Notes under the pieces: model-generated
Database searches by the model: none
What the model was told of the DNA's origin: nothing
What the model saw: the letters and a program-made list of their open reading frames with translations, nothing else
Part shown: piece by piece, positions 6,395 to 14,884 of the stretch
How positions within the stretch are numbered: the stretch's first letter is position 1
Layout of the letters: every line of letters begins with the position of its first letter
NCBI RefSeq assembly: GCF_030064895.1
Contig: NZ_JASJEB010000043.1
Location: 1-43,170, forward strand
Direction of reading: 5' to 3'
Length of the DNA stretch: 43,170 bases
Source of the DNA: Crocosphaera sp.
GTDB taxonomy: Bacteria; Cyanobacteriota; Cyanobacteriia; Cyanobacteriales; Microcystaceae
Made by a program: the position numbers and the translations under genes

Positions 6395-7249
6395 CTACAG
6401 GCCCTCTTTACGAACCATGAGGACAGGACAGTTTGCTTTAACCCGAACATAATCTGATAGAGATGTTCCTAAGAGGCGATCCAAGTCTGGTATTGCTTTG
6501 GCGATGGAAGGACGGCGATCGGGCGATCCCAACAACAGTAAGTCCACGTTGTATTCTTCTGCCAAACTACAGATTTGTTCGGCCGGCCGACCCCCTGTGA
6601 CAGCACAACGATAAGGAATACCCATCCGTTTCACTTTTTGCGCTGCTTCTGAGACAATGGGGTTATTCTCCATTTCTGCTTTTGAGAGAGGCAGTAAGTC
6701 TGATTTAATATCAGGGTTAACCCTACCAAGGATTAATTCTGCTCCTTGATAGTCTCGTAATAGATACAAGGCTAAATCTAGGGCATATTGGGACGCAGGA
6801 GACTTATCTAGGGCAACCATGACCCGTTTAATCTTTTTCACATAGACATCATCCTTAACCAACAACATGGCGTGATTGCTGAGTTGGAAGACGTATTGAC
6901 TGACAGATTGGTTTAAGATGGCTTGGAGACGTTGTAGACCCCGTGAACCCATAATAATTAAATCGGCATCGATCTCATCAGCAACCTTACAAACGGTGTC
7001 TTTGGGGTCTCCTTGGCGTAGCATGGTGGAGACACGAGTGGGATCTAATTCCAGTTTTTCGAGGGTACTGGCCACCAATTTTCCCCCTTCTTCCCATTTA
7101 TCGCTGATTTCCGTGGTGGTGATCTGAGGAGGGACAACGTGCAGAATATTCAAAGCTGCTCGTTGAATAGCAGGAAGATCCATCAACACTTCCAGCATTT
7201 CTTGGGTTTTTCCTTTTCCTGATTCAGTATATAAGATTTTTTCGAGCAT
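6395..7249 (-). CDS. Tandem-domain universal stress protein
   Basis: A 284-residue cytosolic protein with two UspA domains (roughly 1-136 and 140-284). Domain one ends with IIMGSRGLQRLQAILNQSVSQYVFQ, and domain two with LLLGSPDRRP and later NCPVLMV; both resemble the ATP-binding loop, but the G-x2-G-x9-G(S/T) spacing is imperfect in each, so nucleotide binding is uncertain. The protein probably supports stress tolerance, as the family does, with no specific partner visible. The gene has its own start after an AT-rich gap and no operon partner. Confidence 0.9.
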   Translation of the reverse strand: MLEKILYTESGKGKTQEMLEVLMDLPAIQRAALNILHVVPPQITTTEISDKWEEGGKLVASTLEKLELDPTRVSTMLRQGDPKDTVCKVADEIDADLIIMGSRGLQRLQAILNQSVSQYVFQLSNHAMLLVKDDVYVKKIKRVMVALDKSPASQYALDLALYLLRDYQGAELILGRVNPDIKSDLLPLSKAEMENNPIVSEAAQKVKRMGIPYRCAVTGGRPAEQICSLAEEYNVDLLLLGSPDRRPSIAKAIPDLDRLLGTSLSDYVRVKANCPVLMVRKEGL

Positions 7250-7334
7250 GGATTGAATCTCAATTATTAACCATGATTAACTGTTTATTACTATTAGAAT
7301 ACTGCTATTTTTTGCCATTATATTTAACATTTTA

Positions 7335-8120
7335 TTAAGCTCGAATGGTCTCTGATAGGTCTACACCCCTTAAGTTAGTTTGTTCTAGATTGGTTCCTAC
7401 TAAATTTGCTCCCCGTAGGTTGACTCCTTCTAGGTTGGCATAACTGAGATTAGCATAACTCAAATTTGCTCCTTGTAAACTCGCTCCTTGTAGGTTAGCG
7501 TGGGCTAAATTACTCCATCTTAAATCCAGGCGATCGCCTTTAATTTCTTGTAGATTGGCATGAACAAAATAACTATGACATAAATGGCATTGAATCAATT
7601 GTGCCTGAGATAAATTAGCTCGATAAAAATAAGATGATTGTAATTCAGCTTCATACAAACTAGCTTGGGAAAGATTGGCTTCACAAAAGTTAGTTTCTTG
7701 TCCATAAACTTCACTTAAGTTAGTACGATTGAGTTGAGCTTGACTAAAATTTGCTTTTTGGATTTGACTATTTCTTAGGGATGTTCCAATTAAATTTGCT
7801 TGATATAAATGAGCTTGAATTAAGTTACTTTGGCGTAGATTTGCTCCCATTAAGTTAGCTTGTTTGAGGTTGGCGTAACTGAGGTTTGCTGCGGTTAAGT
7901 TGGCCTGGTTTAGCTGTGCTTTTTCTAAGTTTGCCTGGATGAAATTGACTCTTTCTAAATTAGCTTTACTTAAATTAACTTGGCGAAAATTCCCTTGTTT
8001 AAGATTTTTTCCTCTTAGATCAATTTCTTGTAAATCTGGGCTAATTTGAGGGTTATTTTTTCGCCAAACCATCCATATATTTTCTTTTTCTAAGATTGCT
8101 AAATGTTCTTGATTGGCCAT
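7335..8120 (-). CDS. Pentapeptide-repeat protein
   Basis: A 261-residue protein. After a 30-residue head, residues 31-256 are about 45 consecutive pentapeptides of the A(N/D)LxX type (for example NLSKANLERVNFIQANLEKA), which fold into a right-handed quadrilateral beta-helix. There is no signal peptide, TM or enzymatic domain. Cyanobacterial genomes carry many such proteins and the function of most is unknown; DNA-mimic activity is known in a few family members but cannot be inferred here. A Uma2 gene starts divergently 168 nt away. Confidence 0.93.
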   Translation of the reverse strand: MANQEHLAILEKENIWMVWRKNNPQISPDLQEIDLRGKNLKQGNFRQVNLSKANLERVNFIQANLEKAQLNQANLTAANLSYANLKQANLMGANLRQSNLIQAHLYQANLIGTSLRNSQIQKANFSQAQLNRTNLSEVYGQETNFCEANLSQASLYEAELQSSYFYRANLSQAQLIQCHLCHSYFVHANLQEIKGDRLDLRWSNLAHANLQGASLQGANLSYANLSYANLEGVNLRGANLVGTNLEQTNLRGVDLSETIRA

Positions 8121-8288
8121 AATTATACTTGCTTTTTGAATTGCCTTTATTAATACTTTACCAAATTATGGTAAGGTTTGACTTTTTTTTATATATTTTA
8201 GACATATATTTTCAAATTAAACAAATATGCTAAGATGACAAAGATCAAGATTGTCGTGACAATTATTTGAGGAGAATTAACAATAATT

Positions 8289-8834
8289 ATGTATAGTGTT
8301 GCTAAATGGTCAGTAGCAGATTATCACAAAATGATTGAGGCGGGAATTTTAAGCGATCGCAGTGTAGAATTAATCTCAGGAGAAATACTAGAAATGAGTC
8401 CAGAAGGTCCTTTTCACCACTATCTTAATATTAGTATTGTTGAGTATCTACGGTCACTGTTAGGAACAGAAGCTGTTATTAGTGAGGGACATCCTATTAC
8501 TTTAACTGACTCGGAACCAGAACCAGATATTGCTGTTGTTCGTTCCCCTTATAAATTGTATCTTAATCATCATCCTTACCCAGAAGATATTTACTGGTTA
8601 ATTGAAATTGCTGATAGCACTTTAGGCAAAGATTTAGGTATTAAAAAAACAATTTATGCTACCGCTAATATTCAAGAATATTGGGTAATTGCTCTCAATT
8701 CAAAAACATTAAAAGTCTTTCAATATCCTGAAAATAATGATTATAAAATCAAAAAAGACTATAATAGTGGTTTTGTTTCTCCCTTATCCTTTCCTGAAAT
8801 TAAAGTCTCTGTTAATACACTATTAGGAAATTAG
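8289..8834 (+). CDS. Uma2-family (DUF820) putative endonuclease, first copy
   Basis: A 181-residue protein with the Uma2/DUF820 layout: the WSVADYHKMIEAGIL start, VELISGEILEMSPEG (residues 26-40), EPEPDIAVVR near 77-86, and DIYWLIEIADSTLGKD near 99-114. The PD-(D/E)xK-like acidic residues, Asp in the EPDIAV stretch and Glu with downstream Lys in LIEIADS, are kept. The family is abundant in cyanobacteria and its function is unsettled. A close paralogue lies on the opposite strand at 9723-10277, with the sulfotransferase gene between. The sulfotransferase starts 7 nt after this stop, so the two are co-transcribed. Confidence 0.9.
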   Translation: MYSVAKWSVADYHKMIEAGILSDRSVELISGEILEMSPEGPFHHYLNISIVEYLRSLLGTEAVISEGHPITLTDSEPEPDIAVVRSPYKLYLNHHPYPEDIYWLIEIADSTLGKDLGIKKTIYATANIQEYWVIALNSKTLKVFQYPENNDYKIKKDYNSGFVSPLSFPEIKVSVNTLLGN

Positions 8835-8841
8835 ATTAAGT

Positions 8842-9714
8842 ATGTCAATTACGAGAAAAAAACCAAGTTATTACAATCATAACGGATTTTTAATGCCGAT
8901 GGGATTCCCCGTTGAAGGGTTTACTTCTGCACTAAAATATCAAGCACAACCGTCAGATATTTTTCTTGTTACTTATCCTAAATGTGGTACAACTTGGACA
9001 CAATATATTCTATTGTTAATGCAGCATAAAGGAAAACCTTTATCCCCCTCAGAAAAATTAGAAACTTATATCCCTCATTTAGAAGAAGTAGGAAAAGAAT
9101 CTATAGAAAAGTTACCTCAACCTAGAGTTATAAAAACCCATTTACCTTATAATTTAACCCCTTATCATCCACAAGCAAAGTATATTTATGTTGCTAGAAA
9201 TCCTTTTGATTGTGCGGTATCATTTTATCATCATACTCGGGGTTTTATTAAACATTATAATTTTGCTGATGGAAGTTTTAATGACTTTTTTGAATGTTTT
9301 ATAAGGGGAGAAGTTGACTTTGGAGATTATTTTGATCATTTAATTCCTTGGTATGAACATAAAGATGATGAAAATGTTTTATTTTTTACCTACGAAAGCA
9401 TGAAAGTTAATCTTAAGATAATAATTATAAAAATAGCAAACTTTCTAGGAGGAGATTATTTAAACTGTATAGAAAATGAGCAAATTTTAAACAAAATTAT
9501 TGATAATAGTTCGTTAAAAAACATGAAAATCAATCAACAGCGTTGGTCTAGTAAACGTCCTGAAAATATGCCATCTTTTATTAGGAAAGGAGAAATAGGA
9601 GACTGGAAAAATTATTTTTCGGATGAACAGCAGCAAAGATTGAAAGAAAAGTTTATGATGAGATCTGCTGGAACTAGATTAGAAAATATTTGGTTAGATA
9701 AAGGTATTTTTTAG
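8842..9714 (+). CDS. SULT-type (PAPS-dependent) sulfotransferase
   Basis: A 290-residue soluble enzyme of the cytosolic sulfotransferase type. Visible motifs: the 5'-phosphosulfate loop YPKCGTTWTQ (residues 45-54), the catalytic His in RVIKTHLPYNL (H100), the 3'-phosphate site ARNPFDCAVSFYHH (118-131), and the C-terminal RKGEIGDWKNYF (248-259). The expected residues are all present, so it should transfer sulfate from PAPS to an acceptor alcohol or amine; the substrate is unknown. It has no good ribosome-binding site and follows the Uma2 stop by 7 nt, which suggests translational coupling. It is not next to any polysaccharide or natural-product cluster, and the gene is AT-rich, like its neighbours. 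Confidence 0.92.
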   Translation: MSITRKKPSYYNHNGFLMPMGFPVEGFTSALKYQAQPSDIFLVTYPKCGTTWTQYILLLMQHKGKPLSPSEKLETYIPHLEEVGKESIEKLPQPRVIKTHLPYNLTPYHPQAKYIYVARNPFDCAVSFYHHTRGFIKHYNFADGSFNDFFECFIRGEVDFGDYFDHLIPWYEHKDDENVLFFTYESMKVNLKIIIIKIANFLGGDYLNCIENEQILNKIIDNSSLKNMKINQQRWSSKRPENMPSFIRKGEIGDWKNYFSDEQQQRLKEKFMMRSAGTRLENIWLDKGIF

Positions 9715-9722
9715 ATAATTAA

Positions 9723-10277
9723 CTATTCTAAAGCCATCAACTTTTTAACATCAATTTCTACTTTTGGGAAAGCAAGAGGATTGATAATTTCTTCTTGATA
9801 TGTTTTGGTGATTTTATAATCATCTGCTTGAGGATTTTGGAAAACGTATAATATTTTATTCTTAATATCAATTACCCAGTATTCAGTAATATTAAATTTA
9901 GCATATAAAGCCTTTTTGTCTATTAAATCTTTATTAAGGGTACTATCTGCAATTTCGATAAGCCAATAAATATCTTCAGGATAGGGATGACGATTAAGAT
10001 ATAAAGTATCTGGACTGCGAACAATGGTAATATCTGGTTCTGGTTCTGAATCTAATAATGTGATGGGATGAGATTCCATAATTTCTGCTTCATTGCCTAA
10101 AATTGATCGTAAGTATTTAACCCCTCGATGATTTAGAAAACGATGAAAGGTTTCTTCAGGACTCATTTCGATAATTTCTCCTGAAATTAATTCTACATGA
10201 TGATTATTGATAATTCCAGCTTCAATCATGCGGTGATAATCTTCTATTGTCCATTTCATTAAAGTGTATGTGGTCAT
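9723..10277 (-). CDS. Uma2-family (DUF820) putative endonuclease, second copy
   Basis: A 184-residue Uma2 protein with the same motifs as the copy at 8289-8834: WTIEDYHRMIEAGII, VELISGEIIEMSPEE, EPEPDITIVRSPDTLYLNRHPYPEDIYWLIEIADSTLNKD split over residues 78-114. The two copies look about two-thirds identical by eye and are arranged tail to tail around the sulfotransferase, whose stop is 8 nt from this one's stop on the other strand. It is the last gene of a possible minus-strand run that begins with the histidine kinase, with a 66-nt gap before it. Confidence 0.9.
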   Translation of the reverse strand: MTTYTLMKWTIEDYHRMIEAGIINNHHVELISGEIIEMSPEETFHRFLNHRGVKYLRSILGNEAEIMESHPITLLDSEPEPDITIVRSPDTLYLNRHPYPEDIYWLIEIADSTLNKDLIDKKALYAKFNITEYWVIDIKNKILYVFQNPQADDYKITKTYQEEIINPLAFPKVEIDVKKLMALE

Positions 10278-10343
10278 ATCATTAAACCTGTTAAAACAAG
10301 TTGAGAAAGATTATTATAAAGAGATGTTTTAATTTATAATATT

Positions 10344-10709
10344 TTATTTATTTTGATCAACCTGAAAAAATGCTCCTAAAATTCCACCAAACCAACCTAA
10401 AGTAGTAAAAAATACGTTTTGCATAAAATCAGGTGTTGATTTATCTGGATAAACCAAAGAATAAATAAAGATAAAGACAAACGAAGTGATACACACCCCC
10501 ATTAATAGTTTGTTGATCTGAGTAATAATTCTAAGTTTTATTTCTCTCTCAGTAAGTTTTATTTCTTTCTCAGAAGGCTCCTCTGTATTAACTTCATTAA
10601 TCTCAATGATCCTAGTTGCATCAACATTGACTTTTTCTTGATTAAAATTAGTTTTACCTAACCAAATAAACCTAATATATTTAGAGAAAAACTCTGTTAA
10701 TTTATTCAT
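10344..10709 (-). CDS. Two-TM membrane protein in the kinase-protease unit
   Basis: A 121-residue protein, no recognised family. Residues 1-65 are polar and charged, with a Glu-rich stretch near 45-62. Hydrophobic segments follow at about 69-88 (LLMGVCITSFVFIFIYSLVY) and 97-115 (NVFFTTLGWFGGILGAFFQV), so the N-terminal part is probably cytoplasmic. Its ribosome-binding site AGGAGT overlaps the stop codon of the protease gene upstream, and the gap is 15 nt, which makes co-transcription and coupling very likely. Its role could be an effector or anchor for the protease; that is inference. Confidence 0.75.
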   Translation of the reverse strand: MNKLTEFFSKYIRFIWLGKTNFNQEKVNVDATRIIEINEVNTEEPSEKEIKLTEREIKLRIITQINKLLMGVCITSFVFIFIYSLVYPDKSTPDFMQNVFFTTLGWFGGILGAFFQVDQNK

Positions 10710-10724
10710 TATTTCCTATTACTC

Positions 10725-11138
10725 CTAACTAGAGGTATCACAAGATCCTGGACACTGATAAATCCATCTTTTCTCTTGTCCATCAAACATTACTTTATTT
10801 TGGTTAAGAATATCTCTACCAATTAGTCCATAGCTTTTAGGAGTAGCTATCACTTCAATATTAGAAAAGCTCTCATCTCCCAATCTAATATTAACAAAAT
10901 AAGTTGTTCTTTCAACAGTAGTATCGTTAACACCACGAACATTAACGGAACTATAGTTTAATCCACCTAGTTGTTTAATTTTTTTTTCTGGCAAACAAGT
11001 CATCACTGCTGCAGTATCAAAAATAGCATCAATATCTATCTTTTTTGAATCATCAGATGGGTTAAAGACTGTGATAACAGTATCTGGACTGGGTAAATCT
11101 TGATGTTGAAGATTTCCATATTTTCCTTTTATGGGCAT
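10725..11138 (-). CDS. Retropepsin-like aspartic protease
   Basis: A 137-residue protein of the single-lobe, dimer-forming retropepsin-like class (clan AA). The active-site motif is IFDTAAVMTCLP with Asp at residue 41, where the usual DTG or DSG is replaced by DTA; the hydrophobic partner motif LIGRDIL at 105-111 is the usual second signature. There is no signal peptide. The start is uncertain: in-frame TTG at 11204 would add 22 residues, while the ATG at 11138 begins MPIKGKYG; neither has a clear ribosome-binding site. The protein lies third in a four-gene unit after a histidine kinase and a receiver protein. The substrate is unknown. Confidence 0.82.
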   Translation of the reverse strand: MPIKGKYGNLQHQDLPSPDTVITVFNPSDDSKKIDIDAIFDTAAVMTCLPEKKIKQLGGLNYSSVNVRGVNDTTVERTTYFVNIRLGDESFSNIEVIATPKSYGLIGRDILNQNKVMFDGQEKRWIYQCPGSCDTSS

Positions 11139-11301
11139 GGGAATGATTTTGTGAAAAACTAAATATTCTTCATGATAAGACCACGAAGAATACCATGATA
11201 ACAATATTTCTAATGAAAATCAAAACCTTGTCTTAAGTCGTAAGTTAGACAATATTTTTTGATTATCAAATAAATTTCAAAACTGAGTTGTTATTAACAA
11301 T

Positions 11302-12045
11302 TTAGACTAGCTCATAATAGGGTAACTCAATGGTATCATTATATTGTTGAATTTTTTTTAAAAAACAGGATTCTTTAGGATGATGGTGTTGTAGTCGTTG
11401 AAGTAATTTTGTTTTATTCAAATCACTATCAATAATGTTTCCATTTAGAAAAGCAATATACTGACCTTTATATTGATTTAATGATTCCTTTGAATTAATC
11501 AAATTTTCATAAGCTTGAACATTAGGATCTAATTTTTTGTAAAGTTTTTCAAGTTCATCTCGAGTATCTTGTAAACCCGCTTCTAAAACTTGTTCATGGG
11601 CTTCTAAAACTCCAAGTGCATGCTTCAAAATTTCAGGTTCTATTTTACTACGAATAACTTCTTTTAAATCTGCTTGTTTGTGGATAAAACCATCAGCATT
11701 CAAGTTATTTGCAAGTGTTTCATATTGTTGATGAGCAGATAGAACAAACACAGGAATATTACTATTAATTCCTTTGATTTCTTCTAAAGCATTCAATCCT
11801 TCTTGTTCTCGACTTTCTCCCATGTGTACATCAAGAAGAAAAAAGTACGATTCTTGATCACCTGCTGGAGAAACTGTTGTTTGTGTCTTATCAATTAGAG
11901 AAACTGCTGTTTGTGTATTATCGATTAAGGTAACACGAAAATTCAACTCTTCTTCTAAAATATCTTTGACCGTGTTTTGAATTACACTATCATTTTCCAT
12001 TAAAATGACTTCTACTCTTGGTCTTGGAATCAAAGGAAAAACCAT
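11302..12045 (-). CDS. Receiver-domain protein with DUF5678-like C-terminus
   Basis: A 247-residue protein. Residues 11-135 form a receiver domain: acidic pocket E17 and D19, phospho-acceptor Asp in FFLLDVHMG (D72), and Lys in GFIHKQ (K123). Residues 41-60 contain a 10-residue tandem duplication (IDNTQTAVSL/IDKTQTTVSP) that pushes D72 about 15-20 places later than usual. Residues 140-176 form a coiled coil. Residues 178-232 (ENLINSKESLNQYKGQYIAF then LNGNIIDSD, LLQRLQHHHP) resemble the small DUF5678 domain; I call this with moderate confidence. No DNA-binding domain is present. A leader with GGAGG precedes the ATG, and the histidine kinase lies 175 nt upstream in the same direction. Confidence 0.82.
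   Translation of the reverse strand: MVFPLIPRPRVEVILMENDSVIQNTVKDILEEELNFRVTLIDNTQTAVSLIDKTQTTVSPAGDQESYFFLLDVHMGESREQEGLNALEEIKGINSNIPVFVLSAHQQYETLANNLNADGFIHKQADLKEVIRSKIEPEILKHALGVLEAHEQVLEAGLQDTRDELEKLYKKLDPNVQAYENLINSKESLNQYKGQYIAFLNGNIIDSDLNKTKLLQRLQHHHPKESCFLKKIQQYNDTIELPYYELV
11868..11927 (-). repeat. In-frame 30-bp tandem duplication in a receiver domain
   Basis: Two 30-base units, 11868-11897 and 11898-11927, differ at three positions. They encode the repeated DxTQTxVS segments before the phospho-acceptor Asp of the receiver protein, so the reading frame is kept. Confidence 0.9.
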
Positions 12046-12220
12046 TTTAAAACCTCCTTAAAAATAGAGAAACTAAGTTTATATAAGTAGTTAGACAAAG
12101 TTAACATGAACTATGAAATCAATGAACAGGAAATAAGCACAAGACAATAGTTTAAGCTTAATTGATCTGACACTTGCCAACACAAAATCTTCTATCTATG
12201 ACTACTGATAACACATTTTC

Positions 12221-14029
12221 CTAAGATTTTGTTGTTATGTAACGTCTCAGAGGGATTTTAACATAAAATTTACTTCCTTTTCCAATTGTAGAATTAAAAT
12301 AGATTTTCCCACCATATTGATTTAGTATTTGCCGCACAACATATAGACCTAATCCCGTACCGCCTTCACTTTTTTTCGTTGTAAATCCTTTCTCATATAC
12401 TCGCTCACCAATATCATTACTAATCCCTATTCCATTATCTTCAATAGTAATTAAGATATATTCAATTGTTTGCGACCTGTCAATACAGGTTTCAATGGAA
12501 ATCTCTCCTTTTTTGGGTGCGGCTTTATGAATAGCTTTTTCAGCATTAGTCAGCAAATTGAAAATAATATGTTTGATTTTTCTCTCATCAATAGCAATAA
12601 CAGGAATTGTATCATCAGATTTTAGATTAACTTCAATGTCTAAATTACTTAAGTCAAACCAAAAATTTTGAATAACTTCTTTGATGGCTACATTAACATT
12701 AACAGAAATAGGTTCATCTGTTTTTAAGTCATTAATTACTTCTTTAATACGTCGATTGATAAACTGCATTTGTTTTTCAATTAAATCTCTATTTCTATTG
12801 CTTAGATTACCATTATGAACTAATTTTTGACAAACCTGATAAAAGTTAATTAATTCGGTTTTGTATTGATGTAAAATCCTATGAGATAAATTATCAATAC
12901 TTATCAAAAGAGATATATTTCGCTGATTATTAAGCATTTCATTGATTTTTTTGAGTATATGAATAATTTTTACCCTAGAAATAATTGCTGCTGTTAAAAA
13001 GGCGATTTGCTCTAGAAAATTTTTATGATCTTGATAAAATTTGTGTTTATATTGGGTATAAACAGATATAGTTCCAACGCATTCATCTTGGACATATAAA
13101 GGAAGACAAGCAATAGATTTAAGATGATTATTTTTAATCCATTCTTGATTATTAAATCTTTTGATTTCAAACTCATTAATATCCTCAATATATATAGGCT
13201 TTTGGCTTTCATAAACTTGTCCAACAATCTTACTTCCCGCTTTCACAGAACCATCTTTTCTTCCTTCCCAAGAAATATTATGAGTGCTAGATCCAATTTT
13301 AAGATATAAATCATTGTTGTCATCAGGAATACGAATAATACATACTTGATAAGGCAAAAAATCTGCTGTTAAACTTTTTCCAACTAGATCATAAACTTCT
13401 TGTAAATTAAAGTTTCTTTGGGAACGTTCTAACTCAACTAATTTTTTAATTAATCTTTTATCAATGCCTAAAGATTGTTTTTGCTTAAATAAAGAAATAA
13501 AATCAGCAACCACTCTACCAATCATCATTAACCAATAAACATCTTCTCGTTTAAATCTTTTTGATTTTCTTTTATTAAAAACTGTAAGGGTACCAAAGGT
13601 TCGATAGGAACCATTTAGAGGAACTGAAATTCCGCACTTTAATTCACCTAATTTTTCTTTATACAAATCTCCATTTACCATTGAATATTCCTTCTCAAGG
13701 TTATTAGAATATTGGGGATCTCCATGACCATACTCAGCATCATAAGGAGGAATAGCTTTTCCTGAAAAACTTTCTCCTGGTAGATATTGTTCATCAGGAA
13801 ACCAGGAATTATCTATTTTATTTCCATCTTTATCAATGCCATCAATTCCTATTCGTTTAATTATGCCATCTTTAGAAAACAAAAATAAAGAAGCAACTTG
13901 AACATTCAATTGTTTACGAACTTCAGCTAATGCCATCCTAACAACTTCATCAATACTCTGACAGTGCGTTAAATTCTTACTAATATCATTGAGATTTTTT
14001 AATTCTTGACGAAGTTCTTCAGTGTTCAT
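12221..14029 (-). CDS. GAF-GAF sensor histidine kinase
   Basis: A 602-residue protein without TM segments, so probably cytosolic. GAF-type sensor domains occupy about 19-180 and 207-352. A helical dimerisation region follows at 355-435 with a candidate phospho-His in DNLSHRILHQ (H383), which is not a typical HisKA H-box (no HE pair). The ATPase part is complete: N-box NLLTNAEKAI (491-500), G1 DNGIGI (531-536), F-box-like KGFTTKK (547-553), and G2 GGTGLGL (556-562). The ligand of the GAF domains is unknown; neither shows the Cys needed for a bilin. It is the first gene of a minus-strand run with the receiver protein, the protease and the TM protein, and its likely partner is the receiver. Confidence 0.9.
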   Translation of the reverse strand: MNTEELRQELKNLNDISKNLTHCQSIDEVVRMALAEVRKQLNVQVASLFLFSKDGIIKRIGIDGIDKDGNKIDNSWFPDEQYLPGESFSGKAIPPYDAEYGHGDPQYSNNLEKEYSMVNGDLYKEKLGELKCGISVPLNGSYRTFGTLTVFNKRKSKRFKREDVYWLMMIGRVVADFISLFKQKQSLGIDKRLIKKLVELERSQRNFNLQEVYDLVGKSLTADFLPYQVCIIRIPDDNNDLYLKIGSSTHNISWEGRKDGSVKAGSKIVGQVYESQKPIYIEDINEFEIKRFNNQEWIKNNHLKSIACLPLYVQDECVGTISVYTQYKHKFYQDHKNFLEQIAFLTAAIISRVKIIHILKKINEMLNNQRNISLLISIDNLSHRILHQYKTELINFYQVCQKLVHNGNLSNRNRDLIEKQMQFINRRIKEVINDLKTDEPISVNVNVAIKEVIQNFWFDLSNLDIEVNLKSDDTIPVIAIDERKIKHIIFNLLTNAEKAIHKAAPKKGEISIETCIDRSQTIEYILITIEDNGIGISNDIGERVYEKGFTTKKSEGGTGLGLYVVRQILNQYGGKIYFNSTIGKGSKFYVKIPLRRYITTKS

Positions 14030-14150
14030 TTTTAATACTCAATGTAATTTCTGACAATCCACGTTCTACAATATTAAACAGCCCAAAAAGAAGATTCCTA
14101 ACAGTGGGACAAATTGTTACTTTATTTAACTTCCAAAAGGTTATACAATC

Positions 14151-14741
14151 ATGCTTTGGCCTTATAAAACCCCTGGTATTCCTGATAATCTCTTTGCAAG
14201 ACTACCAGGTATCCCCCTCAGTAAACGAGAAGTGCGTCTACTGCTCATTTCCGCCTTAAGATTGAAACAAAACTCAGTAGTGTGGGATATTGGTGCAGGA
14301 ACCGGTACTATTCCCGTTGAACTTGGCCTATTATGCCCTGATAGTCAAATTATTGCAGTTGAACGAGACGAAGAAGTGGTTAGTCTCATTGGTCAAAACT
14401 GCGATCGCTTCGGTGTAAAAAACGTGAAGATTTTTGAAGGACAAGTCCCTAACTGTCTCAACGAACTAGATCCATTACCTGATCGCATCTGCCTCGAAGG
14501 GGGAAAACCCATCAAAGATATCCTAACAGAACTTTGGCAACGATTAAAGCCCGAAGGAAGGCTAGTAGCCACTGCTTCTAACTTAGAAAACCTTTATCTG
14601 ATTTCAGAGGGTTTATCAGCCCTCCAAGCGCGGAATATAGAGGTAGTTCAAGGAGGGGTGAACCGTCTCGAAACCAGAGGAATTTCTCAAACTCTGGCTG
14701 CGGTTGATCCGATATTTATTCTCAGTGGTGAAAAATTTTAA
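14151..14741 (+). CDS. cbiT: Precorrin-8/6B methyltransferase subunit CbiT
   Basis: A 196-residue S-adenosylmethionine methyltransferase of the CbiT type (the C-terminal half of CobL), acting in cobalamin synthesis at the C15 methylation and decarboxylation step. The SAM-binding loop is VVWDIGAGTGTIPVE (residues 43-57), and the acidic end of strand two is AVERDEE (69-75). The start is MLWPYKTPGIPDNLF; GIPDNLF and LTKREVR-like SKREVRLL are typical of CbiT. The CobL N-terminal half (CbiE) is not in this window, so the two activities are probably on separate genes. The gene is divergent from the kinase, with about 120 nt between. Confidence 0.88.
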   Translation: MLWPYKTPGIPDNLFARLPGIPLSKREVRLLLISALRLKQNSVVWDIGAGTGTIPVELGLLCPDSQIIAVERDEEVVSLIGQNCDRFGVKNVKIFEGQVPNCLNELDPLPDRICLEGGKPIKDILTELWQRLKPEGRLVATASNLENLYLISEGLSALQARNIEVVQGGVNRLETRGISQTLAAVDPIFILSGEKF

Positions 14742-14884
14742 GGTTTTGTAGGATAGAAAAAGAGGCAATTACTAAGAATTCTGGAAAATTGGTCGGGTGA
14801 AGGGAAAAAAATTTGTTAACCTTTCATAAGGAATCCTTAATCTTATTGGTTCATAACTCCTCACCTTAATCTATTTCTATCATT

